Source of the DNA: Ligilactobacillus animalis KCTC 3501 = DSM 20602
Lineage (GTDB): Bacteria > Bacillota > Bacilli > Lactobacillales > Lactobacillaceae
Direction: 5' to 3'
Length of the DNA: 64,000 nucleotides
Assembly: GCF_001434535.1 (NCBI RefSeq)
Contig: NZ_AYYW01000032.1
Location: 1-64,000 of the forward strand
Shown piece after piece: positions 1 to 7,954 of the stretch. The notes under the pieces are model-generated. The model did no database searches and was not told where the DNA came from. It saw only the letters and a program-made list of their open reading frames with translations. A program made the position numbers and the translations under genes. Position 1 is the first letter of the stretch, and every line of letters starts with the position of its first letter.

Positions 1-126
1 TTGTCATAATAACCACCCACATTTTTACTTCTTTCCATGGTTTGTTATAACACATTATTCTATGTTTTTGGTAACAGTTAACCACTCCTCTGATTTACAT
101 CAATATATTTTTATCCAAACTTTCTC

Positions 127-177
127 TTGATTTATCGAACGGATGTTCATATAATATAAATATCAAACAAATGTTCT
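127..177 (+). promoter_or_regulatory. SOS-type promoter with two LexA-like boxes
   Basis: A -35 TTGATT (127-132) and a perfect -10 TATAAT (150-155) are 17 nt apart. The spacer holds CGAAC-GGAT-GTTCA (136-149), a close match to the Gram-positive LexA/DinR box CGAACnnnnGTTCG. A second, weaker site, CAAAC-AAAT-GTTCT (164-177), follows the -10. A repressor here would block RNA polymerase. LexA control is inferred from the motif and its position. Confidence 0.7.
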
Positions 178-192
178 AGGAGGGTATTTACC

Positions 193-588
193 ATGACACT
201 TAAAAAATTCTTCAGCCCTGAAAATTTGAGCAAATTGACTAAAAATCTCCATACTAAAGCACAATTATTCTTCGAACTCGAACAAACAACGCCCACTCCA
301 CGTACAACAGATTTTGCAAGTATCCCACCAAAACAACTTGCCCTTTTCTTACAACAAGCGATCCGCTCTCAAAAAACAGCTACCCTCACTTTAGCCCTAA
401 AAGATGGCTCGACTGAAACACTCAGTGGCAAACTTGATTCGATCAAAAATCGTTTCGACGCTGTGACACTTAAGATATCAGATAAGCAGACCCGTGTCGT
501 CTTTACCAAAGATATCGTTCATCTCGGTTTAGAACGTTTTTCTGTTAAAGATATCACCCTTCACCACCCAGTTCTTATCAGTAAATAG
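193..588 (+). CDS. Small putative SOS-regulated protein, weakly YolD-like
   Basis: This encodes a 131-residue cytoplasmic protein that I cannot assign with confidence. An AGGAGG Shine-Dalgarno sits 8-9 nt before the ATG, and the promoter carries LexA-like boxes. The N-terminal 55 residues are basic and helical. Residues about 62-115 are beta-rich, with a DGS...SGKLDSI segment followed by a hydrophobic TKDIVHLGLE segment. That layout faintly recalls YolD-like proteins, which often accompany SOS-induced Y-family polymerases. No polymerase gene is visible next to it. The gene is alone on the plus strand and ends at a strong bidirectional terminator facing glnA. The SOS link rests on the promoter; the YolD resemblance is only a hypothesis. 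Confidence 0.75.
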   Translation: MTLKKFFSPENLSKLTKNLHTKAQLFFELEQTTPTPRTTDFASIPPKQLALFLQQAIRSQKTATLTLALKDGSTETLSGKLDSIKNRFDAVTLKISDKQTRVVFTKDIVHLGLERFSVKDITLHHPVLISK

Positions 589-590
589 CA

Positions 591-622
591 AAAAAACCTG
601 TCGTAAAAATGACAGGTTTTTT
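591..622. terminator. Bidirectional intrinsic terminator
   Basis: AAAAAACCTGTC and GACAGGTTTTTT form a stem with an 8-nt loop. T-runs on both strands serve the small plus-strand gene and glnA. Confidence 0.9.
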
Positions 623-638
623 AACTAATGTTTCATAA

Positions 639-1982
639 TTAATAGAGTTCTAAGTATTGATCGCGTTCCCATTGGGATACTTCTTGGCGATATGCTTCCC
701 ACTCTAAACGTTTAGCTTCAACAAAGTTGTTGTATAGATGAGGGCCCATCGCATTGATGATCACTTCATCAGTCCGCAAAGCTTTTAGCGCATTATGCAA
801 GGTCGATGGTAGATCCTCGATCCCATTAGCTTTGCGCTCTTCTTCACCCATAACATAGATATTGCGGTCAACTGGTTTTGGTGGTTCGATCTTATTTTTC
901 AAACCATCTAACCCAGCGGCTAAGACAGCAGCTACCGCAAGATATGGATTAGCGGATGGATCAACACTACGCAATTCGACCCGTGTGGACAAACCACGAG
1001 CGATCGGTACACGGATCAATGGTGAACGGTTATGGCCAGACCAAGCTACGTAAACTGGAGCTTCGTAACCTGGAACTAAACGCTTATAAGAGTTGACCGT
1101 TGGATTCATGACCGCTGTATAGTTACGCGCATGTTTGATCAAGCCCCCTAAGAAGTAACGAGCTTCTTGTGAAAGTTGTTCTTCAGCATTTTCATCAAAG
1201 AAAACATTACCCTTTTCATTGAAAAGTGACATATTCAAGTGCATCCCTGACCCATTGATCCGATCAAGTGGTTTTGGCATAAATGTTGCATGTAGTCCAT
1301 ATTTTCTAGCTACAGTTTTAACAACCAGTTTGAATGTTTGGATATTATCACAGGCATGTAGTGCATCTGCGTATTTAAAATCAACTTCATGTTGACCAGG
1401 AGCAACTTCGTGGTGTGAAGCTTCAACATCAAAGCCCATCTTTTCTAATTCCAACACGATATCACGTCGACAATTTTCACCCAAGTCGACAGGGGCAAGG
1501 TCAAAATAACTTCCCTTGTCATTTAAATGTGTGGTTGGCTTACCTGTTTCAGGATCTAGTTTGAATAAGAAAAATTCTGGTTCAGGTCCAATGTTGAAGT
1601 CAGTAAAACCTAATTCTTTCATTTCATCCAAAATACGGATCAAATTATTTCTTGGATCTCCATAGAATGGTGTCCGATCAGCATTGTAAACTTCACAGAT
1701 CAAACGCGCAACTTTTCCGTGTTCACTTCCCCACGGAAAGATCAACCATGTCGAGAGATCTGGGTAAAGCCACATATCGCTTTCTTCGATCCGCACAAAG
1801 CCATCGATCGAAGAACCATCAAACATCATCTTATTATCTAACACTTTATCAAGTTGACTGATCGGAACTTCTACGTTTTTGATCGTACCGTAGAGATCAG
1901 TGAACATTAAGCGCAAAAATTGCACATGCTCATCTTTTGCCATTTTACGAATTTCATCTTTGGTGTAGTTAGGTTTTGCCAT
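639..1982 (-). CDS. glnA: Glutamine synthetase type I
   Basis: This enzyme makes glutamine from glutamate, ammonia and ATP, the main ammonium assimilation step. The 447-residue length and lack of the adenylylation-loop insert fit the short GSI-alpha form of Firmicutes. The beta-grasp motif FDGSSIDGF lies near residues 54-62. The ATP-binding segment [10 protein letters not shown] lies near 242-251 and the glutamate-binding [10 protein letters not shown] near 300. The gene follows glnR by 23 bp and shares its GlnR-boxed promoter. In this family feedback-inhibited GlnA helps GlnR bind DNA, so the pair forms a nitrogen-sensing circuit. All motifs appear intact. Confidence 0.98.
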   Translation of the reverse strand: MAKPNYTKDEIRKMAKDEHVQFLRLMFTDLYGTIKNVEVPISQLDKVLDNKMMFDGSSIDGFVRIEESDMWLYPDLSTWLIFPWGSEHGKVARLICEVYNADRTPFYGDPRNNLIRILDEMKELGFTDFNIGPEPEFFLFKLDPETGKPTTHLNDKGSYFDLAPVDLGENCRRDIVLELEKMGFDVEASHHEVAPGQHEVDFKYADALHACDNIQTFKLVVKTVARKYGLHATFMPKPLDRINGSGMHLNMSLFNEKGNVFFDENAEEQLSQEARYFLGGLIKHARNYTAVMNPTVNSYKRLVPGYEAPVYVAWSGHNRSPLIRVPIARGLSTRVELRSVDPSANPYLAVAAVLAAGLDGLKNKIEPPKPVDRNIYVMGEEERKANGIEDLPSTLHNALKALRTDEVIINAMGPHLYNNFVEAKRLEWEAYRQEVSQWERDQYLELY

Positions 1983-2005
1983 ACTGATTGCTCCTTGTAA
2001 TTTGA

Positions 2006-2392
2006 TTAGAGACCGTTATTTCGGAAAGAAAATTGATTTTGTTTACTCAAACCGCTGACAGTCACGAATTCATCATGTAAGATCCGTCTAACATCAGCAT
2101 CCGTCAACGATTTTTCACGTTTAGCTTGGCGTTTTGCCTCTTCTTGGGCGCGTTCAGCATAGATCTGCTTAATCCCTGCCATATTGATACCCTCAGCTAA
2201 ATAATCTTTGACTTCTAATAATTTATCAATATTATTCAACGAATACATCCGACGATTGCCTTCATTTCGTTCAGGTATGACCAATCCCTGTTCCTCATAA
2301 TAGCGGATCTGTCGTGCAGTTAGATCGGTAAGTTTCATGACCGTCCCGATCGGCAAAACAGCCAATGAGCGGCGTAACTCTTTTTCCTTCAT
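2006..2392 (-). CDS. glnR: MerR-family nitrogen repressor GlnR
   Basis: GlnR is a 128-residue dimeric repressor of nitrogen genes. A MerR-type winged helix-turn-helix covers about residues 15-80, with the typical [13 protein letters not shown] and [12 protein letters not shown] segments. The C-terminal tail is the region through which the family senses GlnA. It is the first gene of glnR-glnA. A GlnR box lies just upstream of its promoter, so autorepression is expected. The AGGAGG ribosome site is well placed. Identity is secure from the domain, length and neighbour. Confidence 0.97.
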   Translation of the reverse strand: MKEKELRRSLAVLPIGTVMKLTDLTARQIRYYEEQGLVIPERNEGNRRMYSLNNIDKLLEVKDYLAEGINMAGIKQIYAERAQEEAKRQAKREKSLTDADVRRILHDEFVTVSGLSKQNQFSFRNNGL

Positions 2393-2418
2393 AACATCCT
2401 CCTTTAGATCACTCCATT

Positions 2419-2447
2419 ATCATAGCAACTCTAAATTGCATTGTCAA
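2419..2447 (-). promoter_or_regulatory. glnRA promoter
   Basis: TTGACA (-35, 2442-2447) and TATGAT (-10, 2419-2424) on the minus strand are 17 nt apart. This near-consensus sigma-A promoter lies upstream of glnR. Confidence 0.9.
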
Positions 2448-2454
2448 CCGCTTA

Positions 2455-2471
2455 TGTTACATTTTATAACA
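2455..2471. promoter_or_regulatory. GlnR/TnrA operator
   Basis: TGTTA-n7-TAACA matches the GlnR box TGTnAn7TnACA exactly. It sits just upstream of the -35 of glnRA, the normal place for GlnR repression. Confidence 0.92.
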
Positions 2472-2500
2472 TAGAATAATAAATATTTATTTTTTTAGTA

Positions 2501-2526
2501 AAAAAAGCCGAGTATAGACCCGACTT
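2501..2526 (-). terminator. Terminator after ynbB
   Basis: On the minus strand AAGTCGGG and CTCGGCTT pair as an 8-bp stem (with G-T pairs) around a 6-nt loop, followed by a T-run. Confidence 0.85.
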
Positions 2527-2534
2527 TTGACTGA

Positions 2535-3803
2535 CTAATCCTTATAAAATGCTTCTTTGGCAGCTGCCGTGACGGCTAATTTAACATGCGCATAAGATAG
2601 ACCACCTTGAATATAGAGACAGTATGGCTCACGCAAAGGACCGTCAGAGGAAAGTTCGATCGTTGAACCTTCTGTGAAGCTCCCGGAAGCCATAATAACT
2701 TGATCTTCATAGCCATCCATATAACTTGGCACTGGATCAACAAAAGCATTCATCGGTGAATTATGCTGGATCGCAGCACAGAACTTGATCATTGGTTCTG
2801 GCTTACCAAATGTGACCGTTTGAACGAGATCTGTTCGCGGTGCATCCCATTTAGGCGAAACTTCCATTCCAAGTTCTTCTAACAAAGCAGCCGTATAGAT
2901 CGCACCCTTGATCGCTTCACCTGTTGTATGTGGTGCCATAAAGACACCTTGATAGAAATCACGTAGATAGCCCCAAGTTGGACCTTCAGCCTTACCTAAA
3001 CCAGGAGCATAAAGTTGCGCCGCTGCTTGAGCCACTAAATCTTTACGCCCAACGATAAAGGCACCGCCTTTAGCGATCCCCGCACCAGCATTTTTGAATA
3101 ATGAACCCGCCATCAGATCTGCTCCATAAAATGATGGTTCTGTTGTTTCGGAAAATTCACCGTAACAATTATCGATGAAGATCACCGCATTGGGGGCATA
3201 TTGTTTTACAAATTCGATCATTTCTTTAACTTCATCAACAACGAAACTATCGCGGGTCGCATAACCACGTGAACGTTGGATCGCGACCATCTTGATCGAC
3301 TTATCATTTTGTAATTTTTCTTTGACTGCATCATAGTCGGCTTTGCCTTGTTCATTTAATGGAGTGTAGTCAAAATTGATATCATATTCTTTGAGCGTTT
3401 TTGGATTATCGCCCACAACACCGATAACTTGTTGGATCGTATCATATGGCATCCCTGTCATATAATAAAGCGTATCTTTAGGACGTAAAACACCGTAAAA
3501 AGCAGTTGCGATCGCATGTGTTCCTGAGATAAGTTGCGGACGAACTAAAGCGTCATCGACTTTAAAGTAGTCAGCAAAGATCGCTTCAAGTTTTTCACGT
3601 CCCATATCATCAAAGCCATACCCTGTTGAACCAACTAGATCTTCTTCAGCGACCCGGTATTTTCTAAATAAACTTAACAAGCGTTGTTGATTGTAGAGCA
3701 CTTGTTCGTCGATCTTTTGTAAGTGACCGCTGATCTTTTCATCAACTTTCGCCACCTTTGCGATCAGATCCTCTGGTAAGTTTTGTTTCCATGAATTTAA
3801 CAT
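2535..3803 (-). CDS. ynbB: PLP-dependent Met-gamma-lyase-family protein YnbB
   Basis: This is a 422-residue fold-type-I PLP enzyme of the family called methionine gamma-lyase-like or aluminium resistance protein. DNCYGEF near 211-217 supplies the aspartate that contacts the pyridine ring. GSLFKNAG near 233-240 holds the likely Schiff-base lysine (about K237). The true substrate of YnbB proteins is not settled; a C-S or related lyase is a family inference. It lies 13 bp after miaA and before glnR, the order also found in Bacillus (miaA-ynbB-glnR-glnA). It has its own terminator. Confidence 0.9.
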   Translation of the reverse strand: MLNSWKQNLPEDLIAKVAKVDEKISGHLQKIDEQVLYNQQRLLSLFRKYRVAEEDLVGSTGYGFDDMGREKLEAIFADYFKVDDALVRPQLISGTHAIATAFYGVLRPKDTLYYMTGMPYDTIQQVIGVVGDNPKTLKEYDINFDYTPLNEQGKADYDAVKEKLQNDKSIKMVAIQRSRGYATRDSFVVDEVKEMIEFVKQYAPNAVIFIDNCYGEFSETTEPSFYGADLMAGSLFKNAGAGIAKGGAFIVGRKDLVAQAAAQLYAPGLGKAEGPTWGYLRDFYQGVFMAPHTTGEAIKGAIYTAALLEELGMEVSPKWDAPRTDLVQTVTFGKPEPMIKFCAAIQHNSPMNAFVDPVPSYMDGYEDQVIMASGSFTEGSTIELSSDGPLREPYCLYIQGGLSYAHVKLAVTAAAKEAFYKD

Positions 3804-3816
3804 TGAAAATCCTCCA

Positions 3817-4743
3817 TTATTTTGCGAGCCAGTCCGTAACTAACTCAATAATTTTTTCTTTTTGTGCTGGATGTTGTACGATATCAAACCAATTAACATC
3901 CATTTTATTGCGAAACCATGTCAATTGACGTTTGGCATAGCGTCGTGAATTTTGTTTGACTGCCAAAACAGCCTCTTCAAGCGTGCTCTTATCCTCAAAA
4001 TATGGATAAAATTCCTTATATCCGATCCCTTTTCCTGGAGGCAATTCAGCCCCACCTTGCTCATAGAGAAAACGAGCTTCTTCCAACAAGCCCTGTTCTA
4101 ACATCAGATTGACCCGTTGATTGATCCGTTCGTACAATAAAGCCCGCTCCGTCGTCAAACCGATGATCAAGGCATCGTAAGCTGAACTTTCTTGATCAGC
4201 CTGACTAGAAAATAAATTCCCAGTTTTTTCATAGACCTCTAAAGCCCGCACGACCCGTTGTTCATTTTGAAATGGGATCTTTGCAGCTGCCTTAGGGTCG
4301 ATCTGAGCTAATTTTTCCCATAATTTTTTTTGCCCATGTTCAGCTGCAAAAGCATGCCATTTGTTGCGTTTAGTCTCAGCTTGATCATAACTATCTTGCC
4401 CCAGCTTAAAATCATTTAATAACGCATGAAGATAAAAACCAGTTCCCCCAGCTAAGATCGGCAGTTTATCTTCCTTAGCGATCATTTGGGCATCTTGTTT
4501 ACAATGCGCAATAAAATCCGCTACAGAAAAGCGCTGATCGATCTCATTTATATCAAGCATATAATGCTTGATGCCCTGCATTTCGGCGGGAGTCACCTTA
4601 GCCGTCCCAATATCCAGTCCACGGTAGATCTGCATCGAATCTCCTGAGATGACCTCACCATTGAATTTTTGGGCTAATTCAACAGCTAATACCGTTTTCC
4701 CCACTGCAGTTGGTCCCACGATCAATAGTAGCTTTTGTGCCAT
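3817..4743 (-). CDS. miaA: tRNA dimethylallyltransferase
   Basis: MiaA adds a dimethylallyl group to N6 of A37 in tRNAs reading U-starting codons. The 308-residue protein has a P-loop GPTAVGKT near residues 10-17, the substrate loop DSMQIYRGLDIGTAK near 35-49 and the AGGTGFYLHAL segment near 99-109. The C-terminal tRNA-binding part includes the RRYAKRQLTWFR motif. All are family hallmarks. It starts the miaA-ynbB unit. A 10-bp inverted repeat lies in the divergent region between it and the DUF3042 gene. Confidence 0.97.
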   Translation of the reverse strand: MAQKLLLIVGPTAVGKTVLAVELAQKFNGEVISGDSMQIYRGLDIGTAKVTPAEMQGIKHYMLDINEIDQRFSVADFIAHCKQDAQMIAKEDKLPILAGGTGFYLHALLNDFKLGQDSYDQAETKRNKWHAFAAEHGQKKLWEKLAQIDPKAAAKIPFQNEQRVVRALEVYEKTGNLFSSQADQESSAYDALIIGLTTERALLYERINQRVNLMLEQGLLEEARFLYEQGGAELPPGKGIGYKEFYPYFEDKSTLEEAVLAVKQNSRRYAKRQLTWFRNKMDVNWFDIVQHPAQKEKIIELVTDWLAK

Positions 4744-4798
4744 TATCTTTCCTTTCTACAAGACTAATTTATTCACATGATTAATACTATCATATTTT

Positions 4799-4837
4799 TT
4801 AGCCAAAAGAGTTAAATACTGGATATTTTTTGGCTAA
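4799..4837. repeat. 10-bp inverted repeat between divergent genes
   Basis: TTAGCCAAAA (4799-4808) and TTTTGGCTAA (4828-4837) are perfect inverted copies 19 nt apart. They lie between miaA (minus) and the DUF3042 gene (plus). This could be an operator or a hairpin. Confidence 0.6.
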
Positions 4838-4881
4838 TCATTCATAATAGGAGTAGTAATTCAAAAAGGAGGAATTCCCCT

Positions 4882-5058
4882 ATGAAGACATTTGGTAAAG
4901 GCTTCTTAGTTGGCACGTTAACTGCTTTTAGTGCAGTTGCAGGTTGTGTTTACGCATTCAAGAAGACTGTAGTTGAACCGATTGAAGAACGCGAAGCTGT
5001 GTTGGATCAACATCGTCGTCGTGCATTGCGCAAGCGCCGTTCTTCCCATCAAGGATAA
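4882..5058 (+). CDS. DUF3042 family small membrane-anchored protein
   Basis: This 58-residue protein is preceded by AAAGGAGG 9 nt upstream of its ATG. Residues about 5-26 (GKGFLVGTLTAFSAVAGCVY) form one hydrophobic segment. A short acidic stretch (EPIEEREAV) and a very basic tail ending KRRSSHQG follow. This layout matches the DUF3042 family common in lactobacilli and enterococci, whose function is unknown. It is likely a single-pass membrane protein with a cytosolic basic tail. It is monocistronic with a strong terminator. Confidence 0.85.
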   Translation: MKTFGKGFLVGTLTAFSAVAGCVYAFKKTVVEPIEEREAVLDQHRRRALRKRRSSHQG

Positions 5059-5067
5059 TAGATAAGC

Positions 5068-5099
5068 TACCCACTCCATTTTCTGGAGTGGGTATTTTT
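5068..5099 (+). terminator. Terminator after the DUF3042 gene
   Basis: TACCCACTCCA and TGGAGTGGGTA form an 11-bp stem with a short loop, followed by TTTTTA. Confidence 0.93.
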
Positions 5100-5120
5100 A
5101 TTTACTTTATCGTCCCCTAG

Positions 5121-5153
5121 TGATATCATAATGATATCGTAATGCTAAAATAT
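5121..5153. repeat. 11-bp tandem repeats upstream of the RHH gene
   Basis: TGATATCATAA (5121-5131) and TGATATCGTAA (5132-5142) are followed by a degenerate TGCTAAAATAT (5143-5153). The 11-bp period puts successive TGATATC units on one DNA face, as expected for cooperating RHH dimers. A possible -35 TTTACT (5101) and -10 TATCAT (5124) overlap them. Autoregulation is inferred. Confidence 0.5.
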
Positions 5154-5171
5154 TTTTAAGTGAGGATGCTT

Positions 5172-5528
5172 ATGGACAAAGATGAAATGACGACCTTCTT
5201 ATTTCGGTTGCCAGCTTCATTAAAAGAAAAACTAAGTAAGAAGGCTAAAGAAGAAAATAAAAGTGTCAATGCAACATTGCAATCGATCGTTGATGAATCT
5301 TTAACCAAGCCCACTAGTTCTGAGCCCTTAGAGAAACGAATGTTTTTAGGCAAACGCGTTTCGGCTAGGCAATTTGATGAACTCGATGGTCTAGTTAAAG
5401 TCGATGGTATCTATTATCGCTACTTGATCGAAAGTAACCAACCCTTAAAACTCGGTCACGATTATATCATCATCGAAGCAGTGGGGAATATCTTGACTTT
5501 ACGACCACTTAATAATAAAGAGGAGTGA
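5172..5528 (+). CDS. RHH-domain protein with an NfeD-like C-terminus
   Basis: This start is chosen because GAGG lies 6 nt before the ATG at 5172; it gives 118 residues. Residues about 5-40 (TTFLFRLPASLKEKLSKKA, then SVNATLQSIVDE) look like an Arc/CopG-type ribbon-helix-helix DNA-binding domain. Residues about 65-115 (LDGLVKVDGIYYRY, then LKLGHDYIIIEAVGNILTL) have the spacing of the small OB-fold of NfeD proteins. NfeD proteins normally partner SPFH proteins, and an SPFH gene starts 6 bp after this stop. The fusion is my reading of sequence patterns. The RHH part is the more certain half. Confidence 0.8.
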   Translation: MDKDEMTTFLFRLPASLKEKLSKKAKEENKSVNATLQSIVDESLTKPTSSEPLEKRMFLGKRVSARQFDELDGLVKVDGIYYRYLIESNQPLKLGHDYIIIEAVGNILTLRPLNNKEE

Positions 5529-5534
5529 ACTATT

Positions 5535-6341
5535 ATGTTTGGGATCAAGATCGTTCGACAAAACTGTAAGGGACTCGTTGAGACCTTAGGTAAATATTCA
5601 CGTTCAGTCGATGCTGGCTTACAATTCTACGTCCCTATCTTTCAAAAGATCCGGACAGTCGAATTAGCTATGCATCCACTGCGTTTACAAAAATATTCTG
5701 TCATCACGCAAGATAATGCTGAGATCGAGGCAAGCGTCACTTTGAACTATCACGTTACTGATGCTAAAAAATACACTTATGAGAACTCTGACTCTGTAGA
5801 ATCCATGGCTCAACTAGTTCGGGGGCATCTACGTGATATCATCGGACGGATGGATCTAAACGCTGCGTTAGGTTCGACCTCTAAAATCAATGCTGAACTT
5901 GCACATGCGATCGGAGATTTGACAAATATCTATGGGATCAATGTCGATCGGGTCAATATCGATGAATTGACCCCTTCTAAAGAGATCCAAAAAGCCATGG
6001 ACAAACAGTTGACCGCCGACCGTGAACGGGTAGCTGCGATCGCTCGAGCCGAAGGGGAAGCACGCAACATCAAATTAACGACCGACGCTAAAAATAAAGC
6101 CTTAGTCGAAACTGCACAAGCCCAAGCCCAAGCGACTAAAACACGGGCTGACGCTGAAAGTTACCGGATCACCAAGATCCAAGAAGCTTTAAAAAACGTT
6201 GATGATAATTACTTCAAAGATCAAAGTATCACGGCTTTTACCAACCTTGCCAAATCAGATACTAATCTAGTCGTACTTTCCAAAGAAGATATTACCGAAC
6301 TAGGACAAGTACCTGTTATCAAAAAAATGTTAGATCAATAA
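5535..6341 (+). CDS. SPFH/Band 7 (stomatin-prohibitin) family protein
   Basis: This 268-residue protein has an SPFH domain at about residues 10-165 (GLVETLGKYSRSVDAGLQFY; the typical VNIDELTPSKEIQKAMDKQ segment). An alanine- and glutamate-rich coiled coil follows at about 165-215, then a short C-terminal domain. Unlike many stomatins it has no clear N-terminal membrane helix, so it is probably peripheral. SPFH proteins oligomerise at membranes and scaffold microdomains. GAGGAG, overlapping the end of the upstream gene, provides its ribosome site, so the pair is translationally coupled. A strong terminator follows. Its specific role is unknown. Confidence 0.92.
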   Translation: MFGIKIVRQNCKGLVETLGKYSRSVDAGLQFYVPIFQKIRTVELAMHPLRLQKYSVITQDNAEIEASVTLNYHVTDAKKYTYENSDSVESMAQLVRGHLRDIIGRMDLNAALGSTSKINAELAHAIGDLTNIYGINVDRVNIDELTPSKEIQKAMDKQLTADRERVAAIARAEGEARNIKLTTDAKNKALVETAQAQAQATKTRADAESYRITKIQEALKNVDDNYFKDQSITAFTNLAKSDTNLVVLSKEDITELGQVPVIKKMLDQ

Positions 6342-6366
6342 TGCCCTCAATGTCGGGCAGCACGAC

Positions 6367-6406
6367 AAACAGCTATGATGCAAAATTACGCATCATAGCT
6401 GTTTTT
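6367..6406 (+). terminator. Terminator after the SPFH gene
   Basis: AAACAGCTATGATGC and GCATCATAGCTGTTT form a perfect 15-bp stem with an 8-nt loop, followed by TTTTT. Confidence 0.93.
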
Positions 6407-6447
6407 GATATTTTAAAGCCTAATAGATCCTACCTCACAGCTTTTTT

Positions 6448-6485
6448 ACAAAAATATGGGTGATAACCTTATCGCCATCACCCAT
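6448..6485 (-). terminator. Terminator after the rhodanese-like gene
   Basis: ATGGGTGAT and ATCACCCAT pair across 12 nt, with ATTTTTG downstream on the minus strand. Confidence 0.8.
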
Positions 6486-6490
6486 ACCTA

Positions 6491-6910
6491 CTAGATTTTT
6501 TTAGTTTTCTTTTTGCCATCCCATTTAGAGTAACCACCCTTTAAAATGTAGATGTCGTTAAAGCCTTCTTTTTTCAAACGAGCTGCGATCCGGATCGGCA
6601 TCGCTTTAGTCGTATCATAAAGATAAACTGGCGCATCTTTGCGCAAGGCATTTTCATAGAGTTTGAATTGTGCAAATGGCATATTTCTTGCCCCTAAAAT
6701 ATGTGAGCGTCCAAACTCTGCACTATCGCGTAGATCGATCACTTGTCCTTTACGTAGGCCTTGTTTGAACTCATCGCTTTCAACGATATGAGCAACTTTC
6801 TTGCCCCGGTACCACCAATATAGTTGTGTCCCAAGCATCCATAATAAGATAATGACCAAAACAAGGTCGATCCAAAGCCATGCTGAAATTTCACCCAATA
6901 CAAAATTCAT
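6491..6910 (-). CDS. Membrane-anchored rhodanese-like protein lacking the catalytic Cys
   Basis: This 139-residue protein has one N-terminal membrane helix (about residues 11-33) and a rhodanese domain (about 40-135) with the conserved VIDLRDSAEFGRSHILGA and LKGGYSKW segments. Active rhodaneses use a cysteine in the loop after a VYLYC-type strand. Here that place reads YLYDTTKAMPIRIA, and the whole protein contains no cysteine. It cannot therefore be a normal thiosulfate sulfurtransferase. A scaffold or sensor role is possible. It lies downstream of glucokinase, a neighbourhood also seen for B. subtilis YqhL, but is separated by a terminator. Confidence 0.92.
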   Translation of the reverse strand: MNFVLGEISAWLWIDLVLVIILLWMLGTQLYWWYRGKKVAHIVESDEFKQGLRKGQVIDLRDSAEFGRSHILGARNMPFAQFKLYENALRKDAPVYLYDTTKAMPIRIAARLKKEGFNDIYILKGGYSKWDGKKKTKKI

Positions 6911-6929
6911 AAAAAAACCTCCTAGACTA

Positions 6930-6959
6930 AAACAGTCTCACCCAAAAGCGAGACTGTTT
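6930..6959 (-). terminator. Terminator after glucokinase
   Basis: AAACAGTCTC and GAGACTGTTT form a 10-bp stem with a 10-nt loop and a short T-run on the minus strand. Confidence 0.85.
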
Positions 6960-6974
6960 AATTGATCAATACGT

Positions 6975-7934
6975 TTATTTAAATTCCAAAGCTAAAGAAG
7001 CAGCCCCGATAACCCCAGCAGAGTTACCCAATTGTGCTAATTTTAGTTTTGTCGTATTGCGGATCGTTGGGAATGCAAATTGCTTGAAGTAAGCTTCAAC
7101 TTGATCCAATAAGAAGTCCCCTGCAGCAGAAACACCGCCACCGATAACAACATATTCTGGATGCAAAATGCTACTGATATTAGCACTTGCTAACCCTAAG
7201 TAATAACAAACACGATCAACAACACGTTTAGCCAAGATATCATCTTGTTTAGCTAGATCAAAGACCATCTTGGAGCTGATCTCTTCACCGTTATCTAAAG
7301 CACGCTTCAATTCAGAATCGCCAGCAAATTCTTCAGCCATATCACGTGCTACGCGTACAACACCAGTAGCTGAAGCATATGTTTCTAAACAACCTTTGTT
7401 ACCACATGTGCAAAGGTAGCCATCAGGTTGAACGTTGATATGACCAACTTCACCCGCTGCACCTAAACCATGCAATAAGTTGCCATCAGCGATCAAACCG
7501 CCACCAACACCGGTACCTAAAGTGATAAATGCAACGTTAGCAGCATTTTCACCCGCACCTTTCCAACGTTCACCTAAAGCAGCAACGTTAGCATCGTTGT
7601 CAAGCGCAAACTTGATCCCTGTGCCTTTTTCGATCTCAGCTTTAACATTTTGAACTGTCTTCCAGTTCAAGTTGTAAGCACCTACGACCGTGCCAGCAGC
7701 CCGATCAACGGTCCCTGGTGTCCCCATCCCAATACCGATAAATTGGTCTGGTATCATTTCATATAAATTCAAGTGATGGTTGATCGATCCAATGATATCA
7801 GGTACGATATGTGAACCTTCATCCAAAATGTTAGTTTCAATACTCCATTTTTGTTGGATCTCACCATCTGCTGTTAAAATTGCAAATTTGATCGTTGTCC
7901 CACCAAGGTCAACGCCGATAAGTTTCTTGTCCAT
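6975..7934 (-). CDS. glcK: Glucokinase, ROK family
   Basis: This 319-residue kinase phosphorylates glucose to glucose-6-phosphate. The ATG at 7934 is chosen: GAGGAG lies 10 nt before it, while the in-frame TTG upstream overlaps that site. The N-terminal phosphate loop GVDLGGTTIKF is at about residues 6-16. The ROK zinc site CTCGNKGCLETYAS and the GTGVGGG and GEVGHI motifs are intact. The rhomboid-yqgQ-glcK order is conserved with Bacillus, and the gene follows yqgQ by 20 bp. No sugar operon is attached, fitting a housekeeping role on free intracellular glucose. Confidence 0.96.
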   Translation of the reverse strand: MDKKLIGVDLGGTTIKFAILTADGEIQQKWSIETNILDEGSHIVPDIIGSINHHLNLYEMIPDQFIGIGMGTPGTVDRAAGTVVGAYNLNWKTVQNVKAEIEKGTGIKFALDNDANVAALGERWKGAGENAANVAFITLGTGVGGGLIADGNLLHGLGAAGEVGHINVQPDGYLCTCGNKGCLETYASATGVVRVARDMAEEFAGDSELKRALDNGEEISSKMVFDLAKQDDILAKRVVDRVCYYLGLASANISSILHPEYVVIGGGVSAAGDFLLDQVEAYFKQFAFPTIRNTTKLKLAQLGNSAGVIGAASLALEFK

Positions 7935-7954
7935 ACTAATATGTCTCCTCAAAT

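Noticed and set aside
12-90. Possible GlnR box near TTGTTATAACACATT and GTAACAGTTAAC
   Set aside because: The half-sites do not have the 7-nt spacing of TGTnAn7TnACA.
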